Part shown: positions 7,399-15,814 of the stretch, piece after piece
How the letters are laid out: every line of letters begins with the position of its first letter
How positions within the stretch are numbered: position 1 is the first letter of the stretch
DNA from: Georgenia sp. SYP-B2076
GTDB lineage: Bacteria > Actinomycetota > Actinomycetes > Actinomycetales > Actinomycetaceae
NCBI RefSeq assembly: GCF_003991205.1
Contig: NZ_RXOZ01000014.1
Coordinates: 1 to 46,035, forward strand
Direction of reading: 5' to 3'
Length of the DNA: 46,035 nucleotides
Program-made: the position numbers and the translations under genes
Notes under the pieces: generated by a model
Database searches by the model: none
What the model was told of the DNA's origin: nothing
Seen by the model: only the letters and a program-made list of their open reading frames with translations

Positions 7399-8361
7399 TC
7401 ACGGGTACTCGACGACGTGGCACAGCGCGTCCGGGTCGGCGGCCAGCGCCGTCATGGTCGCCGGCAGGTCGGCGAATGCGGACCGCCCGGTGAGGAGGGC
7501 GTCGAAGGCCGGGTCGCCGAGCCGGCGCAGCGCCAGGTCGAGTCGGTCCGCCGTCGTGCGCCGGGCCCGGCGGGCGGCCGCGACGGCGCCGACCTGGCTG
7601 GCCCGAATGCTCAGCCGCCGGGCGTGGAAGCCCGCCCCGAGCGGCACCCGCGGCGCGCGCGTGCCGTACCAGGACATCTCGACGAGCTCGCCCTCGTCGC
7701 CCAGGAGCTGGAGGCCGCGGGCCAGGCCCTCCTCGGAGGCCGAGCAGTGGATGACGACGTCGCACCCGTCGGCGGCGTCGTCCGGGTGGCGCCACGTCAC
7801 GCCCAGGGCAGCGGCCAGCTCGGCGCGGGCGGGGTTGACGTCGAGGAGCTCGAGGCGGTCGAGCGGGAAGGCGCGCAGCAGGGCAGCCACCACGCCGCCG
7901 ACCATCCCCGCGCCCACGACGGCGATCCGGTCACCGAGCCGGGGCGCGGCGTCCCACAGGGCGTTGACGCCGGTCTCCACGGTGCCCGCGAGGACGGCAC
8001 GGTCGGTGGGCACGTCGTCGGGGACGGGGGTGAGCACCGCGGCGGGCACGACGTAGCGGTCCTGGTGGGGGTACAGGCAGAACACGCGCCGGCCGGCCAG
8101 CCCGGGCGGCCCGGCCTCGACGACGCCGACCGAGAGGTAGCCGTACTTGACCGGGCCGGGGAGCTCGCCGGCCTGGAACGGGGCCCGCATCACGGCGGCG
8201 ACCTCGGCGGGGACGTCGCCGCGGTGCACGAGCAGCTCGGTCCCCCGGCTGATGCCGGAGGCCAGCGTGCGCACCAGAGCCTCGCCGGGGCCGGGGTCAC
8301 GGGCGCGCTCGGGCCGGAGCTCTCCCCGGCCCGGCGACGTCGTCCAGTAGGCGGTCCACAT
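7399..8361 (-). CDS. MDR-family dehydrogenase, zinc-dependent-alcohol-dehydrogenase-like
   Basis: A 320-residue medium-chain dehydrogenase/reductase. The Rossmann motif is VVGAGMVGGVVAALL (near residue 150) with LLDVNPAR for the cofactor ribose. The position of the catalytic Cys reads Ser38 in SGISRGTE, as in threonine-dehydrogenase- or BchC-like members, and the structural zinc loop with four Cys is missing. It is short for the family. It probably oxidises or reduces a side-chain hydroxyl or keto group with NAD(P). First gene of the operon with the PTPS-like protein and glycosyltransferase. GAGAAT six bases before the ATG fits a leaderless start. Confidence 0.82.
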   Translation of the reverse strand: MWTAYWTTSPGRGELRPERARDPGPGEALVRTLASGISRGTELLVHRGDVPAEVAAVMRAPFQAGELPGPVKYGYLSVGVVEAGPPGLAGRRVFCLYPHQDRYVVPAAVLTPVPDDVPTDRAVLAGTVETGVNALWDAAPRLGDRIAVVGAGMVGGVVAALLRAFPLDRLELLDVNPARAELAAALGVTWRHPDDAADGCDVVIHCSASEEGLARGLQLLGDEGELVEMSWYGTRAPRVPLGAGFHARRLSIRASQVGAVAAARRARRTTADRLDLALRRLGDPAFDALLTGRSAFADLPATMTALAADPDALCHVVEYP

Positions 8362-8479
8362 GTTCCGATTCTCTCGGTCCCGGGGGATCTCGCCACCAGA
8401 ACGGCGGGCAGGCCGCCGGGGCGACCGTACGCCGCGCGCCGGTTACCGTGGAGGGCCGCCACCCGAGGAGTACCCCAGC

Positions 8480-9364
8480 ATGGACCTGCCCGCCGATCTG
8501 CCCGCCGATCTGCTCGGCATCCGCGCGATCGCGTTCGACGTGGACGGCACCCTCGCGGGCAGCGACCACCACGTGAGCCCGCGGTCCCTGCGTGCCCTGG
8601 CGGCGCTGCGCCCGGCGGGCATCGAGCCGATCATCGTCACCGGCCGCATCGTCGACGCCGCGGTCGACATCCTCCAGCGCGCCGGGATCGACGGGTACGC
8701 CGTCGCCTCCAACGGCGCGGTCGCCGTCGACACGCGCACGGCCGCGCCCCTGCACACCGCGACGATGGACACTCGCGACGTCGAGGCCCTCGTCGAGTTC
8801 GGGCTCGCCCGCGAGGTCGAGCCGCTCGTGTTCACCGACCGGGAGATGGTGGTCATGGACGGCAGCGTCGCCCACGCCTACCTCGTGGCCGCGAACCCCA
8901 CCGCCGTCACCCGCGTGGTCCCGAGGGTCGACCTCCCGCTGGCGGGCATCACCAAGGCGATGCTCTTCGGCGCCGCGGACCGCCTCGACGAGCTGGACGC
9001 CGAGATCCGCGCGGCCTTCCCGCGGGCGGTGCGCTCGATGGACTACGTCTTCGAGCTCGGCCCCGCGGGCGCCGACAAGTGGCAGGCCCTCGGCGCCATC
9101 CTGGACCGCCTCGGCATCGACCCGGGCGAGGCGGCCGGCGTCGGCGACGGCGAGAACGACCTCCCGTGGCTCGCGCGCGTGGGGTGGCCGGTCGCCATGG
9201 AGAACGCCCGGGAGCCGGTCAAGGCGATCGCGCGCCTGCAGATCGGCCACCACGGCGACGACGCCGTCGCGGCCTTCGTCGAGGAGCTCCTCGACGCCCG
9301 GGCCCGGCAGGTGCCCGGTCAGGTGTCCCAGCGGGTGCCCAGACGGGTGCCCGGACCGGTGTAA
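8480..9364 (+). CDS. HAD-superfamily phosphatase, Cof type
   Basis: A 294-residue haloacid dehalogenase hydrolase with a C2 cap. Motif I is FDVDGTL (nucleophile Asp20, acid Asp22), motif II is IIVTGR, and motif IV is GVGDGENDLPWL. Members dephosphorylate sugar phosphates, nucleotides or flavin precursors in the cytoplasm. Its place beside the cyclohydrolase/PTPS-like group makes a phosphorylated intermediate of that pathway a possible substrate (inference). The ATG has GAGGAG upstream. The last 25 residues contain a Val/Pro/Arg/Gln repeat (RQVPGQVSQRVPRRVPGPV) that looks like recent repeat growth outside the fold. Confidence 0.85.
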   Translation: MDLPADLPADLLGIRAIAFDVDGTLAGSDHHVSPRSLRALAALRPAGIEPIIVTGRIVDAAVDILQRAGIDGYAVASNGAVAVDTRTAAPLHTATMDTRDVEALVEFGLAREVEPLVFTDREMVVMDGSVAHAYLVAANPTAVTRVVPRVDLPLAGITKAMLFGAADRLDELDAEIRAAFPRAVRSMDYVFELGPAGADKWQALGAILDRLGIDPGEAAGVGDGENDLPWLARVGWPVAMENAREPVKAIARLQIGHHGDDAVAAFVEELLDARARQVPGQVSQRVPRRVPGPV

Positions 9365-9377
9365 GCGACGGCGCGCC

Positions 9378-10295
9378 TCACTCCCCGCGCCCGGGTCCGT
9401 ACAGCTCGCCCCACGGCGTGGTCCTCACCGCCGCGAGCTCGGCGACCGTGGGGGCGAGCGCCCGCACCGCGTCGCCGGTCCACGCGCCGGCCGCCAGGAC
9501 GACGACATGGTCGATCCCGAGGCCGGCGAGATCGGCGCAGTGGCGGGTGAAGGCGCCCGGCGGCTGCCCGGGCATGACCCGCGTGCTCAGGGTGGTCTCG
9601 ACCTGCCCGGTGGGGCGACCTGCCGCGTCGCAGTGCCGGGCCAGGACGGCCAGCTTGTGCCGGACGGTGGCGCCGTCGTCGGGGATGTCGAAGAGGTTGC
9701 ACGCATCCGCGTAGCGGGCCACCAGCGCCAGGGTGCGGCGCTCGCCGGTACCCCCGACCAGGATCGGCGGGTGCGGCACGGACGCGGGCGCCGGGGCGGA
9801 GGCCGGCGCCTCCAGCCGATGGTGCGTGCCGACGAACGGCGACGTGTCCCCGGCCCACAGGTGGTGCGCGATGCGCAGGAGGTCCTCGAGGTGTTCGAAG
9901 CGCTCAGCCACCGGCGGCAACGGCAGCCCCATGGCCCGCGCCTCGTCCTCCTGGTAGCCGGCGCCGACGCCGAGCCACGCCCGGCCGCCGGACAGCACGT
10001 CCAGCGTGGTGACCGCCTTGACGAGCAGGGCCGGCGGGCGGAAGGTCGCTGCGGCGACCAGAGTGCCCAGCCGCACACGGGTGGTACGCGCCGCGAGATA
10101 GCCGAGGGTGGTAAACGCCTCCAGCATGTCCGTGTCCGCGGGCACGGTGGGGTCGGCCTGGATGAGGTGGTCGGCCACCCAGACCGTGTTGATACCGGCC
10201 TCGTCGGCGGCCTCGACCACCTGCCGGAGGCCGGCCGGGATCCCGGCCGGGCCCGCGGGCCAGGTGTAGTCCGTGACGCTGACGCTGACTTGCAC
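9378..10295 (-). CDS. LLM-class F420-dependent oxidoreductase
   Basis: A 305-residue bacterial-luciferase-like TIM-barrel protein. Visible features are the N-terminal barrel strand SVSVTDYTW, ADEAGINTVWVADHL, LGTLVAAATFRPPALLVKAVTTLDVLSGGRAWLGVGAGYQEDEA and ILVGGTGERRTL. These match the actinobacterial F420 or FMN branch of the family. Substrate is unknown. The GTG start is chosen because the upstream part of the open frame runs through the tRNA-Ser gene. It converges with the HAD gene, 13 bases apart. Confidence 0.83.
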   Translation of the reverse strand: MQVSVSVTDYTWPAGPAGIPAGLRQVVEAADEAGINTVWVADHLIQADPTVPADTDMLEAFTTLGYLAARTTRVRLGTLVAAATFRPPALLVKAVTTLDVLSGGRAWLGVGAGYQEDEARAMGLPLPPVAERFEHLEDLLRIAHHLWAGDTSPFVGTHHRLEAPASAPAPASVPHPPILVGGTGERRTLALVARYADACNLFDIPDDGATVRHKLAVLARHCDAAGRPTGQVETTLSTRVMPGQPPGAFTRHCADLAGLGIDHVVVLAAGAWTGDAVRALAPTVAELAAVRTTPWGELYGPGRGE

Positions 10296-10390
10296 AGGAC
10301 GCCTCGCTCTGTAGCGCTCCGACACGCACGGCTGACGCTTCGCGAGCCCATCCTCGGCCCCGCCGTCGACGACCACCACCACAGGAGACA

Positions 10391-10424
10391 GAAAAGCCCG
10401 GGCCCTCGACCGAGGGCCCGGGCT
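10391..10424 (-). terminator. Rho-independent terminator of tRNA-Ser
   Basis: A 14-bp perfect stem (AGCCCGGGCCCTCG at 10395-10408 with its complement at 10411-10424) is followed on the minus strand by TTTT. It lies 25 bases after the tRNA 3' end. Confidence 0.85.
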
Positions 10425-10449
10425 GTCCGGGATGTCTCGCGACATCGTG

Positions 10450-10538
10450 TGGCGGTAGCGGTGGGATTTGAACCCACGGAGGCTGTTAACCTCACACGCT
10501 TTCGAGGCGTGCTCCTTAGGCCGCTCGGACACGCTACC
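10450..10538 (-). tRNA. tRNA-Ser(CGA)
   Basis: Minus strand. The acceptor stem GGTAGCG pairs with CGCTACC, followed by the discriminator G and an encoded CCA (10450-10452). The anticodon loop reads CTCGAAA, anticodon CGA at 10502-10504, decoding UCG. A long variable arm typical of class II tRNAs and the T-loop GTTCAAAT are present. Confidence 0.96.
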
Positions 10539-10673
10539 TCGCCGAGTGATGTTACCCGCGGAAGAGGCGGTGCCCCAAACCGGACGCCAGTGGCACGCCT
10601 CACGCCCCTTCCACCGGGCACGGCGCGCCGGTAGCCTCGGCCGCACCAAGGAGACCCGACCGGGGAGCGCGCC

Positions 10674-11255
10674 ATGGGTGAGACCACCATCCCGGGATAC
10701 GGCTACGGCAATGCCGCGCCGTCGCCGGTGAGCGTCGAGGAGCTGGGTCTCCTCAAGGCGTCCGTGCTGTTCGGGCCCGAGGACGAGGCCGCGTTGCGCC
10801 GGGCGGGCGAGGTGCTCGCCGACCAGGTCGAGGAGATCCTGGACGTCTGGTACGCCTTCGTGGGCGCCAACCCCCAGCTGCTGGCGGAGTTCTCCACGCC
10901 CGACGGCAAGCCGATCACCCCGTACCTCGAGCGCGTCCGCGCCCGGTTCGGCCAGTGGATCCGGGACACCTGCACCCGGCCCTACGACGAGGCGTGGCTC
11001 GCCTACCAGGAGGAGATCGCCGAGCGGCACACCCCGGCGAAGAAGAACACGGCCGACGGCGTCGCCTCCGTGCCGTACGTGCCGCTGCGCTACCTCATCG
11101 CCCTGATCTACCCGATCACTGCCACGGTCCGGGACTTCCTCGCCCGCGGCGACCGGCCCGCCGAAGAGGTCGACGCGATGCACGAGGCCTGGCGCAAGTC
11201 GGTGATCATGCAGGTCGCGCTCTGGTCCCGGCCGTACGCGCCCGACACCTGGTAG
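10674..11255 (+). CDS. Protoglobin-domain protein (haem sensor/globin)
   Basis: A 193-residue single-domain protoglobin. The order of helices and the phrase LDVWYAFVGANPQLLAEF match the family. EEIAERHT carries the expected proximal haem His, followed by VPYVPLRYLIALIYPITATV. No signalling or enzymatic domain is attached, so it most likely binds O2, NO or CO in the cytoplasm. A nitric-oxide or oxygen-handling role would fit a nitrate-respiring cell (inference). A -10-like box is not clear. The 3' side has a 17-bp direct repeat (11255-11271 and 11275-11291). Confidence 0.85.
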   Translation: MGETTIPGYGYGNAAPSPVSVEELGLLKASVLFGPEDEAALRRAGEVLADQVEEILDVWYAFVGANPQLLAEFSTPDGKPITPYLERVRARFGQWIRDTCTRPYDEAWLAYQEEIAERHTPAKKNTADGVASVPYVPLRYLIALIYPITATVRDFLARGDRPAEEVDAMHEAWRKSVIMQVALWSRPYAPDTW

Positions 11256-11291
11256 CGCCGCACCGTCGTCTGGCAGCGCCGCACCGTCGTC
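11255..11291. repeat. 17-bp direct repeat, two copies
   Basis: AGCGCCGCACCGTCGTC occurs at 11255-11271 and again at 11275-11291, just after the protoglobin stop codon. It is a small local duplication. Confidence 0.6.
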
Positions 11292-11346
11292 GCGGGCGCG
11301 CGCCGCGTCCCCTCCCCTCAGCGACCGCTCCCCTCGGCGCGCACGC

Positions 11347-12486
11347 TCACCGCCCCAGCACGTGCTCGGTGACCTCGGCCCCTTCCGCGAACCGCGCAAG
11401 GGAGAAGGTCGCGACGTCGGCGTCGGCCGTGCCGCCCTCGGCGAGGTCGGCGAGCACCAGCCCCATCAGGGCGGAGAACTTGAAGCCCTCGCCCGAGTCC
11501 CCGCAGGCCACCACCACGCCGCCGGGCAGGCGGTCGACGACGAACCGGCCGTCCGGGGACAGCGTCCACGAGCACACCTGGGCGTCGATGGCCCGCGGCA
11601 CGAGCGCGGTGAGGTCGCGCCGGACCCGCTCGACCGTCTCGTCGACCAGCGGCCGGTCCGGGCTGCGGTCGGTGTCCCCCGGGGCGAGGTCACGCACGGG
11701 CCGGTCCAGGCCCAACTTGTAGCCCACGCCGGGCGTCGGCATCGAGTACAGACCCGGTTCGCCCTCCCGCGGGCCGTCGAACAGGCACGGGAAGTCGTCG
11801 GCCGCGCCGGGGGACGCCGGGTCCCCCACGTGCACCACCTGCTCCAGGCGCGGGCGCAGCGGCAGGTCGACGCCGAGGCCGGTGAGCAGCGGGCCCGCGC
11901 CGGGCCCGGGCGCCAGCACGACGACGTCGCCCTCGAAGACCTCGCCGTCCGCGCAGCGCACGGTCACCCCGTGGCTCGTCGTGCGCACGTCGCGGACGTC
12001 CGGACCGATGACGAGCTCCCCGCCGGCCGCCTCGAACAGGGCCGCCTGCGCGCGCAGGGACGCCGCGGCGAGCACGGGCCCGGCGTCCTCCTGCCACACG
12101 GCGGGGCGGCCATCGGGGCGCAGGCCGGGGAAGAACCGCGCCACGTCGTCGGGCTCGACGACCTCGTGGGCGACCCCCTCGGAGCCCAGGGCATCCAGCA
12201 CCGCCGGGACGGTCACGTCGTCGCGCCACAGGAGGCCGCGGCGCAGGAACACCTCTGCCGAGGCGCGGTTCGCGAGGCGTTCCATGGCCTCGAGGCTGCG
12301 CCGGGCGAGGCGCACCCGCACGGCGTCCGGGTGCGTCAGCCGCCACAGCCGCGTCGGCCCGGAGGACGAGGCGAGCGGGTTGCCCACCCCGTACCGATCC
12401 ACGAGCACGACGTCGTGCCCCCGGCCGGCCAGCTCGGCCGCCGCCGGCAGCCCCCATGCTCCTGCACCCACCACCACGCAACGCAT
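11347..12486 (-). CDS. FAD-dependent amine oxidase, monomeric sarcosine oxidase type
   Basis: A 379-residue flavoprotein with N-terminal VVVGAGAWGLPAAAELAGRG (FAD ADP-binding fold) and the sarcosine-oxidase-like SGPTRLWRLTH segment. The C-terminal VCSWTLSPDGRFVVDR holds the Cys that carries covalent FAD in monomeric sarcosine oxidase, followed by GDSGEGFKFSALMG. It should oxidise an N-methyl or secondary amino acid and release H2O2. The exact substrate cannot be read. CAGGAT six bases before the ATG suggests a leaderless start. It is divergent from the Sir2 gene. Confidence 0.83.
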   Translation of the reverse strand: MRCVVVGAGAWGLPAAAELAGRGHDVVLVDRYGVGNPLASSSGPTRLWRLTHPDAVRVRLARRSLEAMERLANRASAEVFLRRGLLWRDDVTVPAVLDALGSEGVAHEVVEPDDVARFFPGLRPDGRPAVWQEDAGPVLAAASLRAQAALFEAAGGELVIGPDVRDVRTTSHGVTVRCADGEVFEGDVVVLAPGPGAGPLLTGLGVDLPLRPRLEQVVHVGDPASPGAADDFPCLFDGPREGEPGLYSMPTPGVGYKLGLDRPVRDLAPGDTDRSPDRPLVDETVERVRRDLTALVPRAIDAQVCSWTLSPDGRFVVDRLPGGVVVACGDSGEGFKFSALMGLVLADLAEGGTADADVATFSLARFAEGAEVTEHVLGR

Positions 12487-12580
12487 GAGCCGATCCTGGC
12501 AGAGGCGGCGGGCAGGCGACGGCGGACGACGGCTGGCGCGGCGGGCGGCACACCGGGCGCCGGGCGCGCCGGGGGCCGGT

Positions 12581-12586
12581 TACGCT
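12581..12586 (+). promoter_or_regulatory. -10 box of a leaderless promoter
   Basis: TACGCT ends seven bases before GTG 12594 and only one base before the alternative GTG 12588, so it favours the former. Confidence 0.4.
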
Positions 12587-12593
12587 CGTGGGC

Positions 12594-13436
12594 GTGGTCG
12601 AGGCGACGCAGCAGAGCACGGTCGACGACGCCCACCGGTTGCTCGCCGGCAGGCGGCTGAGCGTGCTGACCGGTGCGGGGATCTCCACCGACTCGGGGAT
12701 CCCTGACTACCGCGGGCCGGACTCGCCGCCGCGGAACCCGATGACCTACCAGCAGTTCGTCGGCGACGAACGGTTCCGCCGCCACTACTGGGCGCGCAAC
12801 CACGTCGGCTGGGGGCACATGCGGCGCAGGGACCCCAACGCCGGCCACCGTGCCCTGGCAGCCCTGGAGGCCGGGGGCGTCGTCCTCGGCGTCATCACGC
12901 AGAACGTCGACCGGCTGCACCAGGCCGCCGGCTCCCGCAACGTGATCGACCTGCACGGCCACTACAACGAGGTCGTCTGCCTGCGCTGCGGCGCGGTCAT
13001 CTCGCGCGCTGAGCTGCACGGTCGCCTCACGGCGCTCAACCCCGGGTTCCTCGAGAGCGTCGGGGCGGTGGCCGACGTCGAGATCGCCCCCGATGCCGAC
13101 GCCGTCATCGAGAGCACCCAGTCCTTCCGGGTGGCCGACTGCGAGCGCTGCGGCGGGATGCTCAAGCCCAACATCGTCTACTTCGGCGAGAACGTTCCCA
13201 AGCCACGGGTGGCCGCTGCGTACGCGATCGTCGACGACAGCGACGCGCTGCTCGTCGCGGGTTCGTCGCTGACCGTCATGAGCGGGCTGCGGTTCGTGCG
13301 CCACGCGGCCAAGACGGGCAAGCCGGTGGTGATCGTGAACCGCGGTGCCACGCGCGGAGATGAGCTGGCGACGCTCAAGGTCGACGCCGGAACGTCCGAG
13401 ACGCTGACCGTCCTCGCGGCCGCCCTCGCCGGTTGA
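12594..13436 (+). CDS. Sir2-family NAD-dependent protein deacylase
   Basis: A 280-residue sirtuin. Signature motifs are GAGISTDSGIPDYRG near residue 28, TQNVDRLHQAAG near 103 and catalytic His121 in DLHGH. The zinc-binding cysteines form two pairs, CLRC (129, 132) and CERC (183, 186), followed by GGMLKPNIVYFGE. It removes acyl groups from lysine using NAD. The first zinc pair and the second are separated by about 50 residues, within the range of bacterial sirtuins. GTG 12594 is preferred over GTG 12588 from the -10 box spacing. Confidence 0.88.
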   Translation: MVEATQQSTVDDAHRLLAGRRLSVLTGAGISTDSGIPDYRGPDSPPRNPMTYQQFVGDERFRRHYWARNHVGWGHMRRRDPNAGHRALAALEAGGVVLGVITQNVDRLHQAAGSRNVIDLHGHYNEVVCLRCGAVISRAELHGRLTALNPGFLESVGAVADVEIAPDADAVIESTQSFRVADCERCGGMLKPNIVYFGENVPKPRVAAAYAIVDDSDALLVAGSSLTVMSGLRFVRHAAKTGKPVVIVNRGATRGDELATLKVDAGTSETLTVLAAALAG

Positions 13437-13504
13437 CCCTGGGCGGGCCGGCCGCTCCGCCGGCGCGCGGTCCCACCCGGCCCGCTCCGCCGTCGGGCTG
13501 CGAA

Positions 13505-13545
13505 CGGTGAGGGTTCGCTGGTCTATGACCGGCAAGTCCTCACCG
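13505..13545. repeat. Dispersed 41-bp palindromic element, copy 1
   Basis: Arms CGGTGAGG and CCTCACCG flank a 25-bp centre that includes TGACC on the plus strand. The reverse complement aligns over all 41 bases with the element at 40482-40522 (31 of 41 identical by my count). It sits between two convergent genes, so it may also act as a terminator. Confidence 0.65.
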
Positions 13546-13589
13546 CTGAGAGGCCGGCAGCGCGGCTGGCGAGCGCCGGGCGCGGTTGG

Positions 13590-13856
13590 TCAGCGCGTGT
13601 CGAAGCCGACGAGTCCCTCCGGCCGCTCCTCGACCACGTCGACCCGCGTCACGTCGGCGTGCCGGGGCCCGCGGCGCGTCCAGGCGATGAGCGCGTCCAC
13701 CGCGGCCTCGTCGCCCTCGAGGACCGCCTCGACCGTGCCGTCGTAGCGGTTCCCGACCCAGCCGTGCACGCCGAGACGCTCGGCCTCGTTCTGGCACGAG
13801 AACCGGTACCCCACGCCCTGGACGAGCCCGTGGATGGTGAGTCGGCGGCGGATCAC
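13590..13856 (-). CDS. acyP: Acylphosphatase
   Basis: An 88-residue protein matching the full acylphosphatase fold. The phosphate-binding loop is VQGVGYR with catalytic Arg18, and Asn36 lies in GWVGNRYDG, the second catalytic residue. The segment [21 protein letters not shown] follows the family's second half. It hydrolyses acyl phosphates such as carbamoyl- or acetyl-phosphate in the cytoplasm. Start GTG 13856 gives the normal family length. It ends 44 bases from the 41-bp palindromic element. Confidence 0.9.
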   Translation of the reverse strand: MIRRRLTIHGLVQGVGYRFSCQNEAERLGVHGWVGNRYDGTVEAVLEGDEAAVDALIAWTRRGPRHADVTRVDVVEERPEGLVGFDTR

Positions 13857-13929
13857 GTGTCCCAGTGTGCCCGGGCGGGACCCGCCGCGCGCCCGCAGCT
13901 GGAGCCGCGACGCCGTCGCCCCGACCCGG

Positions 13930-14487
13930 CTACCGGCGCCCCGCGAAGAAGTCCCGGAGCAGCGCGGCGCACTCGGCCTCGCGCACCCCGCCGACCACCT
14001 CCACCCGGTGGTTGAGCCGGGCGTCGCGCACCACGTCCCGCACGGACCCGGTCGCGCCGGCCTTGGGGTCCCACGCGCCCAGCACCACGCGGTCGAGCCG
14101 GGAGAGGACCACGGCACCCGCGCACATCGTGCACGGCTCGAGGGTGACGACCAGGGTGCAGCCCTCCAGGCGCCACGTGCCCAGCGCGGCCGCGGCCTCC
14201 CGCAGGGCCAGCAGCTCGGCGTGGGCCGTGGGATCGGCGTCGGCCTCGCGCCGGTTGCGGCCCCGCCCGAGCACCTGCCCCGCCGGGCCCAGGACGACGG
14301 CGCCCACGGGGACGTCGTCGGTGCCCAGCGCGTCACGCGCGAGGTCCAGGGCCAGGGCCATCGCCGCGTCGACGGCGGACCGGTCGGGGGCGGCCTGGTC
14401 GGCAGCGGCCCGGCCGTCGGCCACGGCGTCACCCGTCGCGTTACCGGGCCGGGCCGGGATGGGGGCGACGTCCACGCGCCCCATCAT
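13930..14487 (-). CDS. tadA: tRNA-specific adenosine deaminase
   Basis: A 185-residue cytidine-deaminase-fold protein. The active site is His89-Ala-Glu91 (PTAHAEL) and Cys119/Cys122 in EPCTMC, which bind zinc. It converts the wobble adenosine of tRNA-Arg(ACG) to inosine. The N-terminal 40 residues are Ala/Asp-rich and not part of the fold, so the true start could be internal. Start ATG 14487 is one of two adjacent ATGs. It is divergent from upp with a 101-base gap. Confidence 0.87.
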   Translation of the reverse strand: MMGRVDVAPIPARPGNATGDAVADGRAAADQAAPDRSAVDAAMALALDLARDALGTDDVPVGAVVLGPAGQVLGRGRNRREADADPTAHAELLALREAAAALGTWRLEGCTLVVTLEPCTMCAGAVVLSRLDRVVLGAWDPKAGATGSVRDVVRDARLNHRVEVVGGVREAECAALLRDFFAGRR

Positions 14488-14576
14488 GGCCCAGCGGCGG
14501 GGTCAGGCATCCTCGCGGGCTCGCGCATCGCCAGCGGCGGCCGACCGGCCACGCACCAGCCGGTCGCGGCAGAAGA

Positions 14577-14582
14577 TAGATT
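14577..14582 (+). promoter_or_regulatory. -10 box of the leaderless upp promoter
   Basis: TAGATT ends six bases before ATG 14589, and no Shine-Dalgarno sequence is present. Confidence 0.45.
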
Positions 14583-14588
14583 CACCCC

Positions 14589-15224
14589 ATGCGCCTGCAC
14601 GTCGCGGACCACCCGCTCATCGCCCACAAGCTCACCGTCCTCCGTGACCGGGACACCGAGTCCCCCACCTTCCGGCTCCTGGTCGACGAGCTCGTGACCC
14701 TCCTGGCCTACGAGGCCACCCGGGACGTGCGCGTGCAGCCGGTGGAGATCACGACGCCGGTCGCCGCCACCGTCGGCACGCACCTCGCCGCGCCGCGCCC
14801 CATCGTGGTGCCGATCCTGCGCGCGGGCCTCGGCATGCTCGAGGGGATGACGCGGCTGCTGCCCACGGCCGAGGTGGGCTTCCTCGGGATGCAGCGCGAC
14901 GAGCGGACCTTCGAGACGATCACGTACGCGAACCGGCTGCCGGAAGACCTGTCGGGGCGCCAGTGCTACGTCCTGGACCCCATGCTCGCCACCGGCCACA
15001 CCCTCATCGCCGCCATCAACTACCTGCTCGAGAAGGGCGCGCGGGACGTCACCGCGATCTGCCTGCTCGCCGCGCCCGAGGGGCTGCGGACGCTGGACGA
15101 GGCCATCGGGGACCGCGGCGAGGTGACGATCGTGACCGCGGCCGTGGACGAGCGGCTCGACGAGAACAAGTACATCGTCCCCGGGCTGGGCGACGCGGGC
15201 GACCGCCTCTACGGCGTCGTCTGA
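14589..15224 (+). CDS. upp: Uracil phosphoribosyltransferase
   Basis: A 211-residue enzyme, the usual family length. It makes UMP from uracil and PRPP. Visible are [13 protein letters not shown] (substrate loop), GMQRDERT, the PRPP-binding [13 protein letters not shown] (Asp130 to Gly136) and the C-terminal [15 protein letters not shown] that binds uracil. The uracil permease at 1788-3131 could supply substrate. It overlaps the 3' end of the convergent GST-like gene by 16 bases. Confidence 0.95.
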   Translation: MRLHVADHPLIAHKLTVLRDRDTESPTFRLLVDELVTLLAYEATRDVRVQPVEITTPVAATVGTHLAAPRPIVVPILRAGLGMLEGMTRLLPTAEVGFLGMQRDERTFETITYANRLPEDLSGRQCYVLDPMLATGHTLIAAINYLLEKGARDVTAICLLAAPEGLRTLDEAIGDRGEVTIVTAAVDERLDENKYIVPGLGDAGDRLYGVV

Positions 15225-15733
15225 CCGGGGCGGGCCGCCAGCACGTCGGCGACGACGGCACCGGTCAGGTCGGGGTGCGCGCGGCACAACCGCAGCGACC
15301 ACGCCTTCAGGCGGCGCAAATCCTCGACGAGCGTCACCCCGCCGGGCACTTCGCTGACGCGGACCAGGACGGACCACAGGTGCAGGTCGGCGATCGTGAG
15401 CCGGTCGCCGACGAGGTACCGGTGACGTTCCAGGTGGTGGTCGAGGCGCTCCAGGACGTCCCGGTGCTCCCCGCGGGGGGCGACCACGCTCTCCCCCGGC
15501 GGCCCGACGACGGGCGAGAGACGCTCGATCGCCTCCACGACGGCGCACTCGAGGTGGCCGGGCAGGAGGTCGACGCTGGTCAGCGGGGCGAGCCGGGCGA
15601 GTCCCGCGCGCAGCAGCGACGCCGTGGCGGACGGTCCTGTCGCGGTCGGACCGGCTGCGCGTCGGGCGACGGCGGGACCGGCGTCGGGTCGGGCGGCGGC
15701 TTTGCCGCGGCGGTCGCGGACGGGAACGGGCAT
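15209..15733 (-). CDS. GST C-terminal-domain protein, short form
   Basis: A 174-residue protein. Residues about 90-160 ([33 protein letters not shown]) match the helical C-terminal domain of glutathionyl-hydroquinone reductases and other glutathione S-transferases. The N-terminal thioredoxin-like domain with its catalytic Cys is not present; instead there are about 45 Ala/Arg/Pro-rich residues. It may be a reduced family member or a gene remnant. Start ATG 15733 has GAGGAG seven bases upstream. The gene for a 64-residue repeat protein lies 81 bases upstream on the same strand. Confidence 0.65.
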   Translation of the reverse strand: MPVPVRDRRGKAAARPDAGPAVARRAAGPTATGPSATASLLRAGLARLAPLTSVDLLPGHLECAVVEAIERLSPVVGPPGESVVAPRGEHRDVLERLDHHLERHRYLVGDRLTIADLHLWSVLVRVSEVPGGVTLVEDLRRLKAWSLRLCRAHPDLTGAVVADVLAARPGQTTP

Positions 15734-15814
15734 GGTGGTGCTCCTCGATGCTGCCGGGGACGCCCGGCGGGTGCCTGGTGTGCCCTCCTGGACGGAGGCG
15801 GGGCGGGCGCGCGC

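Noticed and set aside
12588-12593. GTG 12588 as the Sir2 start
   Set aside because: It is only one base away from the -10 box, while GTG 12594 has the spacing seen for other leaderless genes here; the difference is two residues.
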